In this document: positions 1-10,889 of the stretch, in pieces
Layout: each line of letters begins with the position of its first letter
How positions within the stretch are numbered: position 1 is the stretch's first letter
The notes under the pieces: generated by a model
The model's input: only the letters and a program-made list of their open reading frames with translations
Database searches by the model: none
What the model was told of the DNA's origin: nothing
Translations under genes and position numbers: made by a program
Origin: Dactylorhiza incarnata
Lineage: Eukaryota > Streptophyta > Magnoliopsida > Asparagales > Orchidaceae
NCBI GenBank assembly: GCA_033032865.1
Contig: JAWHQI010000306.1
Location: forward strand, 1,550,001 to 1,614,000
Direction: 5' to 3'
DNA length: 64,000 nt

Positions 1-223
1 TCGTCAAATTCGAAGGTGCGTCGAGTTCTAATCGACGCAACTTCAGCATGACAAGCGCACGCAGTTTCACTTCTAGAAGCTGCTTCGACACATTCTGGTG
101 TGCTGACTATTAATCTTTGTCGGCGGTGCTTCGAATAAAACCCTAAATTGCGACGAATCGTCTTCTTTTAAGCAACATAGGCGTCGAATTCATTACGCTT
201 TCGAATTCTCTCTTTCTTGCTGT
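1..223 (+). other. Non-coding leader of accessory ORF with CG palindromes
   Basis: No credible ORF. Near the start GCGTCGA and TCGACGC face each other about 10 bases apart, and further CGTCGA, TTCGA and GACGAATCGTC motifs follow. It ends in a CT-rich run leading into the accessory ORF. The arrangement matches the spacer before the homologous ORF at 45700 and looks like a U3 or promoter module; that function is inferred. Confidence 0.45.
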
Positions 224-266
224 CGTGCTCTCCTTCTCTCCATCTCTCTCTCATATTCTTGTTTTC

Positions 267-311
<45 letters not shown>

Positions 312-315
312 TCTC
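224..315 (+). repeat. CT-rich microsatellite with splice-acceptor-like end
   Basis: An impure (TC)n/(CTGT)n tract runs directly into TTCTCTTTGCAG, a good plant 3' splice site, about 20 bases before the ATG at 342. The accessory ORF could therefore sit on a spliced RNA. The long low-complexity N-termini read through this tract in two frames are artefacts. Confidence 0.6.
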
Positions 316-341
316 TTTGCAGGTACATCACTACAGAATCA

Positions 342-1347
342 ATGGCTCCTCCTAAGATCAACTCTGGCTTCGATGTTGACGTGGACTCCTTCAATGCAGC
401 CTCTGATAACTTCAAAGCCATTCTCGGCTTATTTCATGATGCTGGATTGACAAAGCTGATCTCAACAAGGTGCAAAATCTATGATGTTGAGTTGACAGAG
501 CTGAAGGACAAAATTATCCTAGGAGATGATGGATCCCTCAATGGGAGAATCTCAGGAACTGATATCAATATTACAGAGGAAATGTTATCTCACACCTTTG
601 ATTTGCCAACAGGTGATGAGTCTGATGAACTGACAAGGGAAGAGACTAGTAAGGCATTACAGATAATGCAGTTCAAAAAGGAAAAGCCCATAAACCTGAA
701 GAAGAATGATGTGGCAGAGGAGTACAAATTCTTGACAGATATAGTAGGGAAGGTGCTCATGTGCAAGATTTTAGCTCATGATGTTATTCCCAAGCAGCAA
801 CTCCAGATCATGGGAATTCTTGTTCTGAACAAAAAGATCAACTGGGGGAGGTCCCTCCTGAAGATGACAAGTCATAAGTATGCACATAAGGAAAATGCAT
901 ATATGAGAATGATGAGTCAGGTGCTGCTCCATCATTACCTCATGGTATGCAAATCAAAAGGGGTGCCAATTCCACCTGGCAAGAGAATAAACATTGGAAT
1001 TTTCTCCAAGTGGACCAGGCAGATCCTAAAGCCTGGTCAATCTGCACCTTCACCTCCTCCTTCCCCAACTCCACAGGATACAGAGACAACTCTTCCAGAT
1101 CCTCAAAGAGATAACAATTCAGCACATGACACTCCAGCAACCCAGCAAAACATTACTCCAAATGTTGATCCAGTTCAGTTCAATCAGTCTATTCCATCCA
1201 CTCCAGCCCCAGAACCTACACCATAGATTTCTCTCCAACCACAACAACAACCATCCATCACCACTCCTACAGAAAATCCTCCAGACATCCACTTTCTTGA
1301 TGATAGATCACCCCTACCTCAATCTGACATAACTCCAGAGGATGATT
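342..1347 (+). pseudogene. Retrotransposon accessory ORF, N-terminal part (interrupted)
   Basis: From the ATG at 342 (preferred over 225, which only adds translated microsatellite) a frame of 294 codons runs to TAG at 1224-1226. It stays open after that stop to 1347. Residues 1 to about 230 form a globular mixed domain with a start like that of the ORF at 45700 (FDVDVDSF there FEVDFTSF). I take this as the putative plant transposon protein domain found in accessory ORFs of plant retroelements. The rest is a Pro/Ser/Thr-rich linker. At 1348 the frame is cut by a TGTAA...TTACA unit, and similar Pro-rich coding text resumes at 29785. No nucleic-acid enzyme motif is visible, so the function is unknown. 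Calling it envelope-like would be speculation. Confidence 0.6.
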
Positions 1348-1454
1348 TGTAATATCTCATTTCCTACTAGACCCCTTAACTTCAACTAAGGTGAGACAAG
1401 TGGTGAGTGATGTGAGTTTTGGCTAGGTAGTGACCTTAGGACACATTGAGTTTG

Positions 1455-2010
1455 AACTGAAACACGCCATTCGTCGAACCCAGGAAGGAGTTCGTCGAAC
1501 GCAGGCTCGTCGAGCTGAGAAGGGAAACACGCCGTTCGTCGAACCCAGGAAAGAGTTCATCGAACACAGACTGGTCGAGCTGAGAAGGGAGTTTGTGGAA
1601 CTAAAACACGCCGTTCGTCGAACCCATGAAGGAGTTCGTCGAATGCAGACTGGTCGAGCTGAGAAGGGAGTTTGTCGAACTGAAACACGTTGTTCGTCGA
1701 ACCCAGGAAGGAGTTCGTCGAACGCAGACTGGTCGAGCTGAGAACGTTGAGTTAGTCGAACTGAAACACGCCGTTCGTCGAACCCAGGAAGGAGTTCGTT
1801 GAACGCAGCCTGGTCGAGCTGAGAAGGGAGTTCACCGAACTGAAACACGCCGTTCGTAGAACCCAGGAAGGCGTTCGTCGAACGCAGACTGGTCGAGCTG
1901 AGAAGGGATTTCGTCGAACTGAAACACGCAGTTCGTCGAACCCAGGAAAGAGTTTGTCGAACACAGACTGGAGTTCGCAGAAGGAGTTCGTCGAACCTAA
2001 TGACCAGCCT
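1455..2010 (+). repeat. ~79-bp tandem repeat rich in GTTCGTCGAAC palindromes
   Basis: Starts of the unit at about 1469, 1534, 1613, 1692, 1773, 1852 and 1931 give a period of 79-81 bp after a short first unit. Each unit carries two or three TTCGTCGAAC palindromes plus GGTCGAGC. Open frames through the array on both strands only reflect periodicity. The array lies 5' of the possible promoter near 2250-2290. Confidence 0.85.
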
Positions 2011-3808
2011 TGCCCCCTATTCCCAACATGCAATGACATGCAAAGGGGTAAAAGGGTCTTTTTCCCACTTTTCCATTAAGGACAAGGAAGAAAATGGGGA
2101 GGGCTTGCCATATGGCCCTCCTCTCCTCTGCCCAAGGAATTCCCTGAGCCCCACATCAACTCCCAGCCAAATTCTTGCTGAAACAGTGCCATGTGGTGGT
2201 TGAGAGGAGCATCCAAGGGAGAGGCCGAAAACCAACCAGTCCAAACTCCTATAACAGCCCTCCTCACTTCATTTAAAGCTTTCCATCAGCTTCAGAGAGG
2301 TCCAAGTAGACGAGCTAGTGTATTGGAGCAGAGGAAAGGGTGTCGGATCGAGGAATTGAGCAGGATCGTCGGAGCTCGCCGCCACCATGCCGCACCACCA
2401 CAACACTCACCGTCAGCCCTACTTCAGGTCCGGTTTCTCCCCCTCTCCCTCTATGCTAGTATCTAGGTCCATTTAGGAGAGAAATCGGGTTCAATTGAGC
2501 CCGATCCCATGTGAGCTTGAGGGAGAAATTCTGAGTTTTCTCTTCCGCTCGGGATCGCCGGAGAGGCTGTCTCCGGCGGCCGTGTCGCCGCCTGGCGTTA
2601 GCCACCACCTCAACGGAGGTGGTGGAGGCGGTGGCCGGCGGTGGTGGGCCGTGGATGGCCAGGAAATGGAGGTGGAAGGTGGTCCAGGTCGGGCAGATCA
2701 CAGTCGTTGGCTAGAGGTAGAAGATGAAGGAGGGCCATCGGATTTGGGCTGATCTGCTATATGCAGACCACATTAATTCAATTAAATGATTTTGTCACAC
2801 TTTCATATGAATATGCATGCTGGAATTTGAGGCCCTTAGAGGCCTTTTTAGGAAAAGTTGTCTGGGATAACTATTGTAGGCCTTGATGTCTACTTTCATT
2901 TGAAAGTTAAATCAGACCATTTGGATCACTGAAGGACCCACATCACTCACTTTAATGAGGCTGGTCAAAATAGAAATCAGAAATTAGTTTGTGTATATAT
3001 TCTAAAATATAGATCTGATGGACTTGAAATTTTGGTCATGCATGCATGCATGAGCCCTGCATCTAACCTGCACCCAAAAATCAGATTTTTAGGAAATCAT
3101 TTTCCTAAGGTTTTATTCTAAATATGTAAATTCAAATAAATGACATATATGGAAGAATATAGCTCCAACTGAACCCAAATTTGGGTGTCACCCTTATCTA
3201 GCCAATTGTAAGCTGTGGTTAAAATTTGAGACCCAATGGATCTCTGTAGGTAAGGTAAATTTCCATTGCATGTCTCTACCTAAAAGAGAATAGGCGTGTC
3301 AATAGCAAAAATGATATTTTGTGTATTTAGCCTAAATGGCTTAGAGTTAGTCTCTGAAATTTTGCACACACCCTAATTATGGTATAATGCATCACCCTAG
3401 AAAATCTTAGGACTTCTAGCATCAAGAATATCATGATTTTGATTATTTTGCCCTATGTCACACTTGTGTATTTATAAAATTTTCATGATTAGAACTTGGA
3501 AATAAATTATGAAACTCTGGAGGTTCACTTGTTATGTCATTTCAAATCTCTGTAAATTTTGGTAGAAAATTCCAAGGATTATTTCTCAAGGAATTATCAA
3601 AATTACATTATGTCTCAAATCTAAATAATGAAAAATTTACTAGGCAAACTATTTGAGGAAGTGCTGAAATCCTGGATTATGTTTAGAAACTCAATTATGA
3701 AACTCTGTGAATTTTGTTAGAATTTTGGAGATAGTATTTATAGAAGAAATTTCATTTATTCAGTTTATCACCCTTTTTAAATTGTGAGATATTTATGGTG
3801 ATTTATTC
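2011..3808. other. Non-coding body of the putative solo LTR
   Basis: About 2011-2750 is GC-rich and includes CTATAACAG and CATTTAAAG near 2250-2275, possible core-promoter elements followed by a leader. After 2760 the sequence turns AT-rich without ORFs. Short frames at 2191-2466 and 2495-2752 have no recognisable domain and are not called as genes. Confidence 0.5.
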
Positions 3809-4275
3809 CTGGAAAATCATGATCTTCTGGATTTAGTGTTTTCATATCATTATAATGACACTGTATTTTTCTCAGAATTTTTGGAAGTCAAAATATAGTA
3901 CTTGTAGTGTAAAGTCATTTTGTCGCCCTTTTTATGATAAATAGAAATTAAGGGTTTTAATCTGCTGGAAAATTATGGAACTCTGGAACTAGTGTTTTCA
4001 TATCATTATAATGACTCTGTATTTTTCCCAAAAAAATTGGAAGTCAAAATCTAGTACTTGTAGCGTAAAATCATTTTGTCACCCTTTTCATGATAAATAG
4101 AAATTAAGGGTTTTAATCTGCTGGAAAATTTTGGAACTTTGAAATTAGTGTTTTTATATCATGATAATGTCACTGTATTCTTCCCAGAATTGTTGGAAGT
4201 TAAAATCTAGTACATCATGTGTAAAGTCATCATGTCACCTTTTTATGATAATAGAAATTGAGGTCAAACCAATAT
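3809..4275. repeat. 156-bp tandem repeat, three copies
   Basis: The phrase CTGGAAAAT recurs at about 3809, 3965 and 4121, with closely similar text between, giving three units of about 156 bp. AT-rich and non-coding, it sits just upstream of the gypsy insertion point. Confidence 0.8.
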
Positions 4276-4289
4276 GGAATATATCAATA

Positions 4290-4294
4290 TTATG
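4290..4294. repeat. Target-site duplication TTATG (left copy)
   Basis: TTATG lies immediately before the LTR start TGTACAACCC and is repeated at 27607-27611 immediately after the 3' LTR end. This defines the exact ends of the Tat gypsy insertion. Confidence 0.9.
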
Positions 4295-4384
4295 TGTACA
4301 ACCCATATTCTCCAAGGGTAGGACCCACTCAAAGCCACGCAGGCAAAAGTCAAGGTCAAAAGGTCAACACAGAAGTCTTCCAGA

Positions 4385-4491
4385 GTTCGTCGAACGCAGT
4401 CTTCTAGAGTTCGTCGAACGCAGTCTTCCAGAGTTCGTCGAACGCAGCCTTTCAGAGTTCGTCGAACGCAGCCTTCCAGAGTTCGTCGAAC
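4385..4491 (+). repeat. 24-bp U3 repeat with GTTCGTCGAAC palindrome, five copies
   Basis: GTTCGTCGAAC starts at 4385, 4409, 4433, 4457 and 4481, an exact 24-bp period. The spacer CAGTCTTCCAGA varies slightly. The same array in the 3' LTR begins at 26891, with the fourth copy decayed at its CpGs (GTTTGTCGAAT). Confidence 0.92.
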
Positions 4492-4507
4492 ACAAGACAC
4501 TCGCCTA

Positions 4508-4570
4508 CCTGGCCAAGCGAGAAGGAACCTGGCCAAGCGAGAAGGAACCTGGCCGAGCGAGAAGGAAAGG
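4508..4570 (+). repeat. 20-bp U3 repeat, three copies
   Basis: Units of CTGGCCAAGCGAGAAGGAAC follow each other, with CCGAGCGAG in the last. The 3' LTR has one more copy (27016-27095). Confidence 0.85.
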
Positions 4571-4765
4571 CACACCTGGAGCTCGCACCCGGCCGAGCAG
4601 GGAGGGCGTAGGAATGGACATTCTTGCCTATAGGCGACTTGCACCAACCAACTCGCCAGTTTAGGCTGAGGTCCTCACCTAGTCACCTACCTATGCTTTG
4701 CCAAAAAAACCAATTCCAGGGGGATCAGGGATAGTCGCTTGCTTCCTCTCTCTCTCAAGATTTGT

Positions 4766-4775
4766 CTATAAATAG
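4766..4775 (+). promoter_or_regulatory. TATA box of 5' LTR
   Basis: CTATAAATAG is a strong plant TATA element, conserved in the 3' LTR at 27290. Transcription would start roughly 30 bp downstream and run through gag-pol. The palindrome array lies upstream of it, in U3. Confidence 0.75.
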
Positions 4776-5082
4776 ACCCCCAGGGGTACCAGGATTGGCA
4801 CTTGTCAAAAATCAGAGCTGCACCCCCCTTATAGGCGAGAATCCTCCCTAGCCAGTGTCTTCCTAGTACCAAGCTCGGTCATTCGTGGTTTTGGAGGAGA
4901 AGACTCCTTTGAGCTTCTAGGTACGTTGTGGGACCTCCCTGTCGCAGCACCTGGGGTTGTGTTCTTTATCTCCCTGTTTCGCTCGTCGTGGCTAACCAAA
5001 TCTTCTCGTTGAACCGCTGGGCAAGTAGCCTCCGGCTGCATTGATCCGAATTTTGGAACCGGGATTTTCCAGGCTTCAACAC

Positions 5083-5101
5083 TTTGGTGCGGTGAGCGTG
5101 G
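5083..5101 (+). other. Candidate primer-binding site
   Basis: TTGGTGCGGTGAGCGTGG begins one or two bases after the LTR end, the position and TGG start expected of a PBS. It is not the tRNA-iMet type used by the copia elements here, and I cannot name the tRNA with confidence. Confidence 0.4.
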
Positions 5102-5140
5102 ATCGTAGCCAGAGGAAGAAAGTCTGGTTGAGAAGGCGAG

Positions 5141-6751
5141 ATGGTCATAGTTAGCGACCACGAGGAGGTGGTAGGTAACCCGGCCAGAGGTAGCGAGTTC
5201 GTAACTTTAGCTGTTTTCGAGGAATTCGCGCGGCGGATAGAAGGCTTCATGCGAGCAGCTCTTCAACCTCGCATGGAAGGAACGGCGACCTCGCCTCATC
5301 GCCCGGGTCCATCCGTGGAAGGTGCTCACCCTCAGTGAGCAGGGAAAGAGCATGTCGAGGAGTTCGAGCGACCAAGGAGGTCGCAGTTTGGTCTGCAGGC
5401 ATCGCAAGGAGCTGACGGAACTCGGTTCCGCGAGGAGGAGGAGCAGGCGAGATACTTCAATACTCGCCAGGCTAGCGAGTATGGAGGAGATACTCGCCAA
5501 GATAATGGTCACCGCCAGATTGGGGGGAGGAGCCCATTCTGTGAGGAGGTCATCGACGCGCCAGTACCGGAGGGGTTCAGGGATCCCGCGATGAATTACT
5601 ACTCGGGGAGGGATGACCCCCTCCGACACATCCAGTGGTTCAAGGATGTCGCCTCCATCCGGACCATGTCTGACGCCTTCAAGTGTAGGTTGTTCGCAAT
5701 CTCCCTCCGAGGGAAGGCAAGGGACTGGTTCCACCAGTTGCTAGCAGGTTCCATCTACTGCTTTGAAGACCTTTGTCGGGGGCTGACCATGCGGTTCGCC
5801 ACGGCAAAGAAGCTGAAGAAGGAAGCAACGACCCTCTTCCACCTGGTGCAGGGGGCGAAGGAAATGTTGGGAGATTACATCGATCGCTTCCAGGAGGAGG
5901 TGTTGGACATCCAGGAGGTGGATGGTCACACCTTGCAGCTGACCCTGACTTTTGGCCTTCGTGAAGGCCTCTTTAAGTTAGAGATCGGTAGGAACCCTCC
6001 ATACTCCTACGACAATCTCATCGAGAGGGCCAATCAGTTTGTACAGGGAGAGGCTTCCAACCGCGGCTTCCTATCCAGGCTCACCCGAGTGACCAAGGAA
6101 GATGAGGAAGAGGAGAAGATCCCCGAGAGGAGAAAGAAGGAAGAGCCCAGGAGGGCAGAGAAGCGGAAGCCGGAAGGAAGAGGCAGGGAAGAGAGAAGAG
6201 AAAGAGAGCCCAGGAGGGAAGAGCCAAGAAGGAACGATGAGAGGAGGCTCATCGTAGCCCCGGAGCGTCGGGAAGAAGAGAGGCGCTACCAAGTCCCCAC
6301 TAACCGACCACCTTGGAAGCCGGCCAGGGAACCTCAGTGTCAGGAACGGGGAAGGAGATCCCCGGAGAGAAGACGCTTCGACAAACCGGAGGGCGCCAAA
6401 AGAGAAGAAGGGAAGAAGCAATGGAGGTTGCCCGACGCGGCAATCGGCAAGGCCGGAAGAACCGGAAGCAGAAGAGGCCACAGGTAGAGGAGGTTCCCCT
6501 CTATTGTGACCTCCATCAGGTGGAGGGGCACGACACGATGGCCTGCCCAGACTTTTGGGAGGCCAGGAGAAGGCTGGCAGCAGGGGAAGCAGGAGGGGAG
6601 CTTCCGAGGATTGAAGCCCTTGTCGAGCCGCCGACAGTTCAAGCCGTCGGCCGAAGGAGGAATGAAGATCGCGTCGACCACGGAGGTCGAGGGGACCTCG
6701 TCCAGGGAGGCAGAGGAGTCGGTGTGATCCACGGGGGAGTGGGGATAGGAG
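5141..6751 (+). pseudogene. Tat gypsy gag (stop codon, frameshift, then split by copia)
   Basis: ATG at 5141 opens a frame interrupted by TGA at 5336-5338 and resuming in the same frame to 6487. Around 5591-6060 is a Retrotrans_gag capsid domain (DDPLRHIQWF, then ARDWFHQL). It is followed by a very charged Glu/Arg-rich stretch. Coding then shifts to the +1-related frame between about 6400 and 6480 and continues with the knuckle YCDLHQVEGHDTMAC at about 6501-6545, typical of Tat gag. At 6751 the frame is broken by the copia element and carries on at 16842 without a phase change once the insertion is discounted. The protein would form virus-like particles and package RNA. Confidence 0.85.
6748..6751. 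repeat. Target-site duplication GGAG (left copy) of copia-1
   Basis: GGAG precedes the left LTR and recurs at 16842-16845 after the right LTR. AGGAG would be five bases if the last A of the LTR is counted as target, so copia-type 5-bp duplication with one ambiguous base is likely. Confidence 0.7.
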
Positions 6752-6984
6752 TGAAAGAATATAGGTATGCTAACTAATTCACCTAGAGGGGGGGTGAATA
6801 GGTCTTTTGAATTTTACTTGATTATTATGGACTGTTAGAACTATTCTAAGCAGAAAATCAAGCAACACAGAAAACACTAATGCATGTATAGAGGTTCTTC
6901 AAGACAGGGTGTCTTGAGTAGTCCTCTTTCCCCCTTCACCTTTCTAACAATGTGTTAGACAAGGTCAACTCCTCCAAACTCGGC

Positions 6985-7335
6985 TCAAAGAGCTTACAAC
7001 TCAGATCCCTCAGGATCTCTCAGGTTTTTCCAAACTCTACCTCAGGCTCAGCAGCCCTACAACTCAGATCAGCTCCTGATCCTACAGCTCAGACCTCAGC
7101 AGGTCCTACAACTCAGACCACAACAGGTCCTACCTCAGGCTAAACAGCCCTACCTCAGATCAGCTCCTGATCCAACAGCTCAGACCTCAGCAGGTCCTAC
7201 AACTCAGAGAATTCCTCCTCCTACAGCTCAGGCAATGAATCCCTACAACTCAGATCAGCTCCTGATCCTACACTCAGGCCTTCAGCCCTACAACTCAGAA
7301 CCCTCAGGTTCCTACAAACTCAGACCAAAAGGTCT
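6985..7335 (-). repeat. Degenerate CTACAACTCAG(A) repeat in copia-1 LTR
   Basis: CCTACAACTCAG, CCTACCTCAGG and CAGCTCCTGATCC are shuffled many times. The matching zone in the other LTR is about 15470-15715 and shorter, showing repeat loss or gain. It lies downstream of the TATA box in the transcribed LTR. Confidence 0.7.
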
Positions 7336-7644
7336 TACAACTCAGGAAAAATGCCGTACAGAAAAATGGTTTAGAAATATTCTACAGCAGAGGTACTCTC
7401 CTGTAGATCCTGCACAGCTTGTGCTTCCTGTAGCTGAAGATGTTGATTACAACCACAACTTGATCTTCCTCTTCAATAGAGTGATGGAAGATCACCTTGC
7501 CCCTTCTGGTGGAGGAGCTATCTTCTTCTCTCTTATTCTTCTTCTCTTTCAGTGGCAGGAAGAAAGTCGAGAGCAGCAGCCGTTAATGGCGAATCGAGAT
7601 TTTGCACGCAATCGGTCGGGGCTTTGAAAAAGCCCTAACACTTT

Positions 7645-7653
7645 CTTTTATAC
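7645..7653 (-). promoter_or_regulatory. TATA box in copia-1 LTR
   Basis: The minus strand reads GTATAAAAG here, and the same at 16005-16013 in the 5' LTR. It separates palindrome-rich U3 from the transcribed R/U5. Confidence 0.6.
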
Positions 7654-7782
7654 TTCTTTTATCTTCAACGGATCTAATTTGATCTCCCAAGAAGTATGGG
7701 AGAGATCGGTGGTCCCCTGTAGTTTTTCTACAACTTGCCCTAGCCGCAGGTCCCACCGCCCTACTTGTCTGTAGAGAAGGTC

Positions 7783-8310
7783 TGCGTTCGACGAACCCGC
7801 TTCACTCTGCGTTCAACGAACCCGCTGCATCCTGCGTTCGACGAACTTGCCAAGCCTACGTTCGACGAACTTGCCTTGTCTCTGCGTTCGACGAACGGCA
7901 CTCTGCGTTCGACGAACAGGCCAAGCTCTCAGTTGTTTCTTCCTTTCTGTCTGCGTTCGACGAACTGCCTTCTGAGTTCGACGAACATGCCAGAACTCAT
8001 CTGATTCTTCTATCTCGTCTCAGCGGTCGACGAACTGTATTCTGCGTTCGACGAACGACACTCTGCGTTCGATGAACACGCTTTTTTTCTTTCTCAGCGG
8101 CTCCTTCCCTGATCTCGTCTCAGCGGTCGACGAACTTTGTTCTGCGTTCGACGAACGACACTCTGCATTCGACGAACATGCCTTTTGTGTCTTCTCAGCG
8201 GCTCCTTCTCTGGTCTCGTCTCAGCGGTCGACGAACTGAGCCCTGAGTTCGACAAACGACACTCTGCGTTCGACGAACACGCTGATTCTCAGCGTTTGAT
8301 GAACTTATCA
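7783..8310 (-). repeat. CG-palindrome array in copia-1 U3
   Basis: CTGCGTTCGACGAAC and variants (CAGCGGTCGACGAAC, CTGAGTTCGACGAAC) recur some eighteen times with irregular spacers. The reverse complement, GTTCGTCGAACGCAG, is the motif found in the Tat LTR and at 1455-2010. Short ORFs through the array are periodicity artefacts. Confidence 0.88.
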
Positions 8311-8578
8311 GATGAGACACCTTCTTCTCAGCAGATCCGCTGAGACGGCTCCTCGTCTCAGCGGTTTTGACCCTTCGTCTCAGCGGTTCTGCTGAGACAA
8401 ATCTTCATCTCCTTGTAGATGATTTCTCCACATCTAAGGGCATGTTTGGCCCTTGCTTTTGAGTCACCTGTACCTGTATATACTACACAAGTATAGTTTT
8501 ATCAAATACAATATGTCCTTAGTATTGAGAGTGATGCCTCTTCAAATCAAGGTAATATTGAGGGCAATATTCCCAACA

Positions 8579-9446
8579 ATCTCCCCATATTTGAAGAAGG
8601 CAGAACATCCTCAATGCTAAGGTACATAGCCAACAAAAACATATCATGATAGCACATGAAGGACATATTATTTAAATGTTCTATAATATAATCATGATAA
8701 CCTGGAATAACAACTACATGATACAACATTGTTGGACAGTGACCCTGCCGATGAGACAGCAACCATAGGTCGACGCTTTTTGCTCACAGGCGTCGAGCGA
8801 TGTGTGGTGGCTCGACGTTTGGTCGACTTACAGGCGTCGAGTGATGTGTGGTGGCTCGACGCTTGGAGCTAGATGAACTCATCTCCCCCTTTCTAGTTGA
8901 GATAGAGTAGCATATCATGATAACTAACTTAGAGGGCTAACACAACTTTGGTCTTAGCAGCTAGCATTCCATCTCCTATTTGCACTTATCAAGACCAAAT
9001 TTGGTCTTAGCATTGGCATTCTCCCCCTTTCTGGATTCTTCAATCTCTTTCCCATTAGGGAATAAGATACTTCAGCCTCTTACTCTTTTCAGGATAACCT
9101 ACATCTTATCTGACCTACTGAGCATTAGCTATCTCCCCCTCAACTTGATCAGGAGCTTGCTCCCCTTTAATTGGAGCACCTGTATTGACCCAGATAAATC
9201 CCTTCTGATTAAAAGAAAAAAAAAAACTGGAATTACAGCTGATCATGATGTTTCAGATCCAGCTGATCACTTTAATCTATTCTATAGTTAACAACTTAGG
9301 GAGATTATCTACCCTATTAGTGGATTATGCCTATTGAAGGAAGATCAATTCATATATTAATATATCATATCAACATTTTATGATAGATTTAACAGAAAAC
9401 AACATAAGCAATTTAACACATAATATATATATGTTCAGAAATGACT
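8579..9446 (-). other. 3' untranslated region and PPT of copia-1
   Basis: Next to the LTR the minus strand reads ATATGGGGAGAT, a good polypurine tract for plus-strand priming. The rest is AT-rich and non-coding. At 8766-8866 a ~57-bp unit with GGCGTCGAG...GGCTCGACG inverted repeats and GTCGAC occurs twice. Confidence 0.75.
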
Positions 9447-10889
9447 TCATTCTAAATTCAACATGCCTAAGTCAATTTTAAAATAATTAAACTTGGCCTC
9501 ATCTAGTGGCTTAGTGAAGATGTCGGCTACTTGATTGTCTGTAGGGACATATTCAAGTTTGATATATTCACACTCTATATGCTCTCTAATAAAATGATAC
9601 CTAATTTCTATATGCTTGGTCCTGCTATGGGAGACAGGATTTTTAGCAATAGAAATTGCACTGGATGAGTCACACAGCATGGGAGATTGTCTTACCTTGA
9701 TGTTGTAATCTTCCAACTGATGTTGTATCCACAGAATTTGAGCACAACAGCTACCTGCTGCAATGTACTCTGACTCAGCTGTGGACATTGTCACACTGGT
9801 TTGCTTTTTGCTGCTCCATGAGACCAGCCTCCTCCTTAGGAATTGACAGGTGCCACTTGTGCTTTTCCTGTCCTCTTTGCATCCTGCAAAATCTGCATCT
9901 GAGTAGCCTATCAGTTCAAAATCATTGTTCATAGGGTACCAAAGGCCAAGATTCAGGCTTCCCTTGAGGTATCTCAAGATCCTCTTAACAGAGGTGTAGT
10001 GAGATTTCTTAGGACAGACTTGATACCTAGCACAAACACATGTAGAATACATAATGTCTGGCCTACTAGCAGTTAAGTACAACATGGATCCAATGATACA
10101 CTTGTACATGGATTCATCAAAGGCCTTCCCCTTTTCATCATTGTCTAATGATACATTAGATCTCATTGGTGTTCTCATGGTGGAGGCAGACTCCATCCCA
10201 AATTTCTTGATGAGCTCCTTGATGTACTTGGTCTGGGAGATGAAAATTCCATCATCAGTCTGTTTCACCTGGAGCCCAAGGAAATATTTGAGCTCACTCA
10301 TACTGCTCATCTCAAACTCCCCCTGCATTAGATTAGCAAATCTCTTGCAGAGGTTGTCATCAGTAGACCCAAAAATTATGTCATCAACATAAATTTGGAC
10401 TAAGAGACACTTACCCCTTGTTTCCCTAAGAAACAATGTGTTATCAATCTTTCCCCTCATGAACTTGTTCTTGAGGAGAAAGTTGGACAAAGTCTCATAC
10501 CAAGCTCTTGGAGCTTGCTTAAGACCATACAGGGCTTTCCTAAGAAAATAGACATGAGATTTAAGAGTAGGATGTACAAAACCTGATGGCTGCTCTACAT
10601 ATACTTCCTCTTTTAGATTTCCATTCAGGAATGCTGATTTGACTTCCATCTGGTAGACTTTGAAGCCCTTGTGAGCAGCATATGCTAGGAATAGTCTTAT
10701 GGCCTCCAACCTTGCAACTGGGGCAAAAGTTTGGTCAAAGCCTATTCCTTCCTCTTGCCTATATCCTTTTGCAACCAGCCTTGCTTTGTTTTTGATGATT
10801 GTCCCATTCTCATCTAACTTATTTCTGAATATCCATTTGGTGCCAATGATGTTGTGTCCTTCTGGTCTTGGCACCAACTTCCATACTTT
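9447..10889 (-). CDS. Copia-1 pol, reverse transcriptase-RNase H part
   Basis: RVT_2-type reverse transcriptase followed by copia RNase H and a conventional pol C-terminus ([10 protein letters not shown]). The active-site box is YVDD at about residues 163-166 counted from 10877. The other catalytic aspartate motif reads [10 protein letters not shown], with Glu where copia RTs have Asp, so the enzyme is probably inactive. RNase H shows YSDAD and STAESEY. It is in the same frame as the upstream protease-integrase part, separated only by TGA at 10890-10892. Product role: cDNA synthesis in virus-like particles. Confidence 0.92.
   Translation of the reverse strand, partial: KVWKLVPRPEGHNIIGTKWIFRNKLDENGTIIKNKARLVAKGYRQEEGIGFDQTFAPVARLEAIRLFLAYAAHKGFKVYQMEVKSAFLNGNLKEEVYVEQPSGFVHPTLKSHVYFLRKALYGLKQAPRAWYETLSNFLLKNKFMRGKIDNTLFLRETRGKCLLVQIYVDDIIFGSTDDNLCKRFANLMQGEFEMSSMSELKYFLGLQVKQTDDGIFISQTKYIKELIKKFGMESASTMRTPMRSNVSLDNDEKGKAFDESMYKCIIGSMLYLTASRPDIMYSTCVCARYQVCPKKSHYTSVKRILRYLKGSLNLGLWYPMNNDFELIGYSDADFAGCKEDRKSTSGTCQFLRRRLVSWSSKKQTSVTMSTAESEYIAAGSCCAQILWIQHQLEDYNIKVRQSPMLCDSSSAISIAKNPVSHSRTKHIEIRYHFIREHIECEYIKLEYVPTDNQVADIFTKPLDEAKFNYFKIDLGMLNLE

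Larger units (their letters stand above)
4295..5081 (+). repeat. 5' LTR of Tat gypsy element
   Basis: Starts TGTACAACCC and ends CTTCAACA; near-identical text lies at 26801-27606. The LTR contains a 24-bp palindrome array, a 20-bp GGCCAAGCGAGAAGGAACCT-type repeat (about three copies here, four in the 3' LTR, explaining the 19-bp length difference) and a TATA box at 4766. Confidence 0.92.
6752..8578 (-). repeat. 3' LTR of copia-1 (left copy)
   Basis: On the minus strand it starts TGTTGGGAATATTGCC next to the purine tract and ends CTATATTCTTTCA. It is 1827 bp against 1613 bp for the other LTR; the difference lies in the repeat-rich parts. It contains a CTACAACTCAG-type repeat (about 6990-7330), a TATA at 7645-7653 and a palindrome array (7783-8310). 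Confidence 0.92.

Noticed and set aside
217..450. Two overlapping Leu/Ser-rich ORFs over the CT tract
   Set aside because: Translated microsatellite; the homologous accessory ORF at 45700 starts after its CT tract.
342..1347. Envelope glycoprotein
   Set aside because: No signal peptide, transmembrane segment or cysteine pattern seen; called accessory ORF only.
1423..2039. Long frames on both strands in the 79-bp array
   Set aside because: Produced by the repeat; no domain, and the array lies in a putative U3.
2495..2752. 85-codon GC-rich ORF
   Set aside because: Composition-driven, no domain, inside the LTR body.
4385..4491. CRISPR-like regular repeats
   Set aside because: Period is 24 bp with hardly any spacer, inside a plant LTR; no cas genes.
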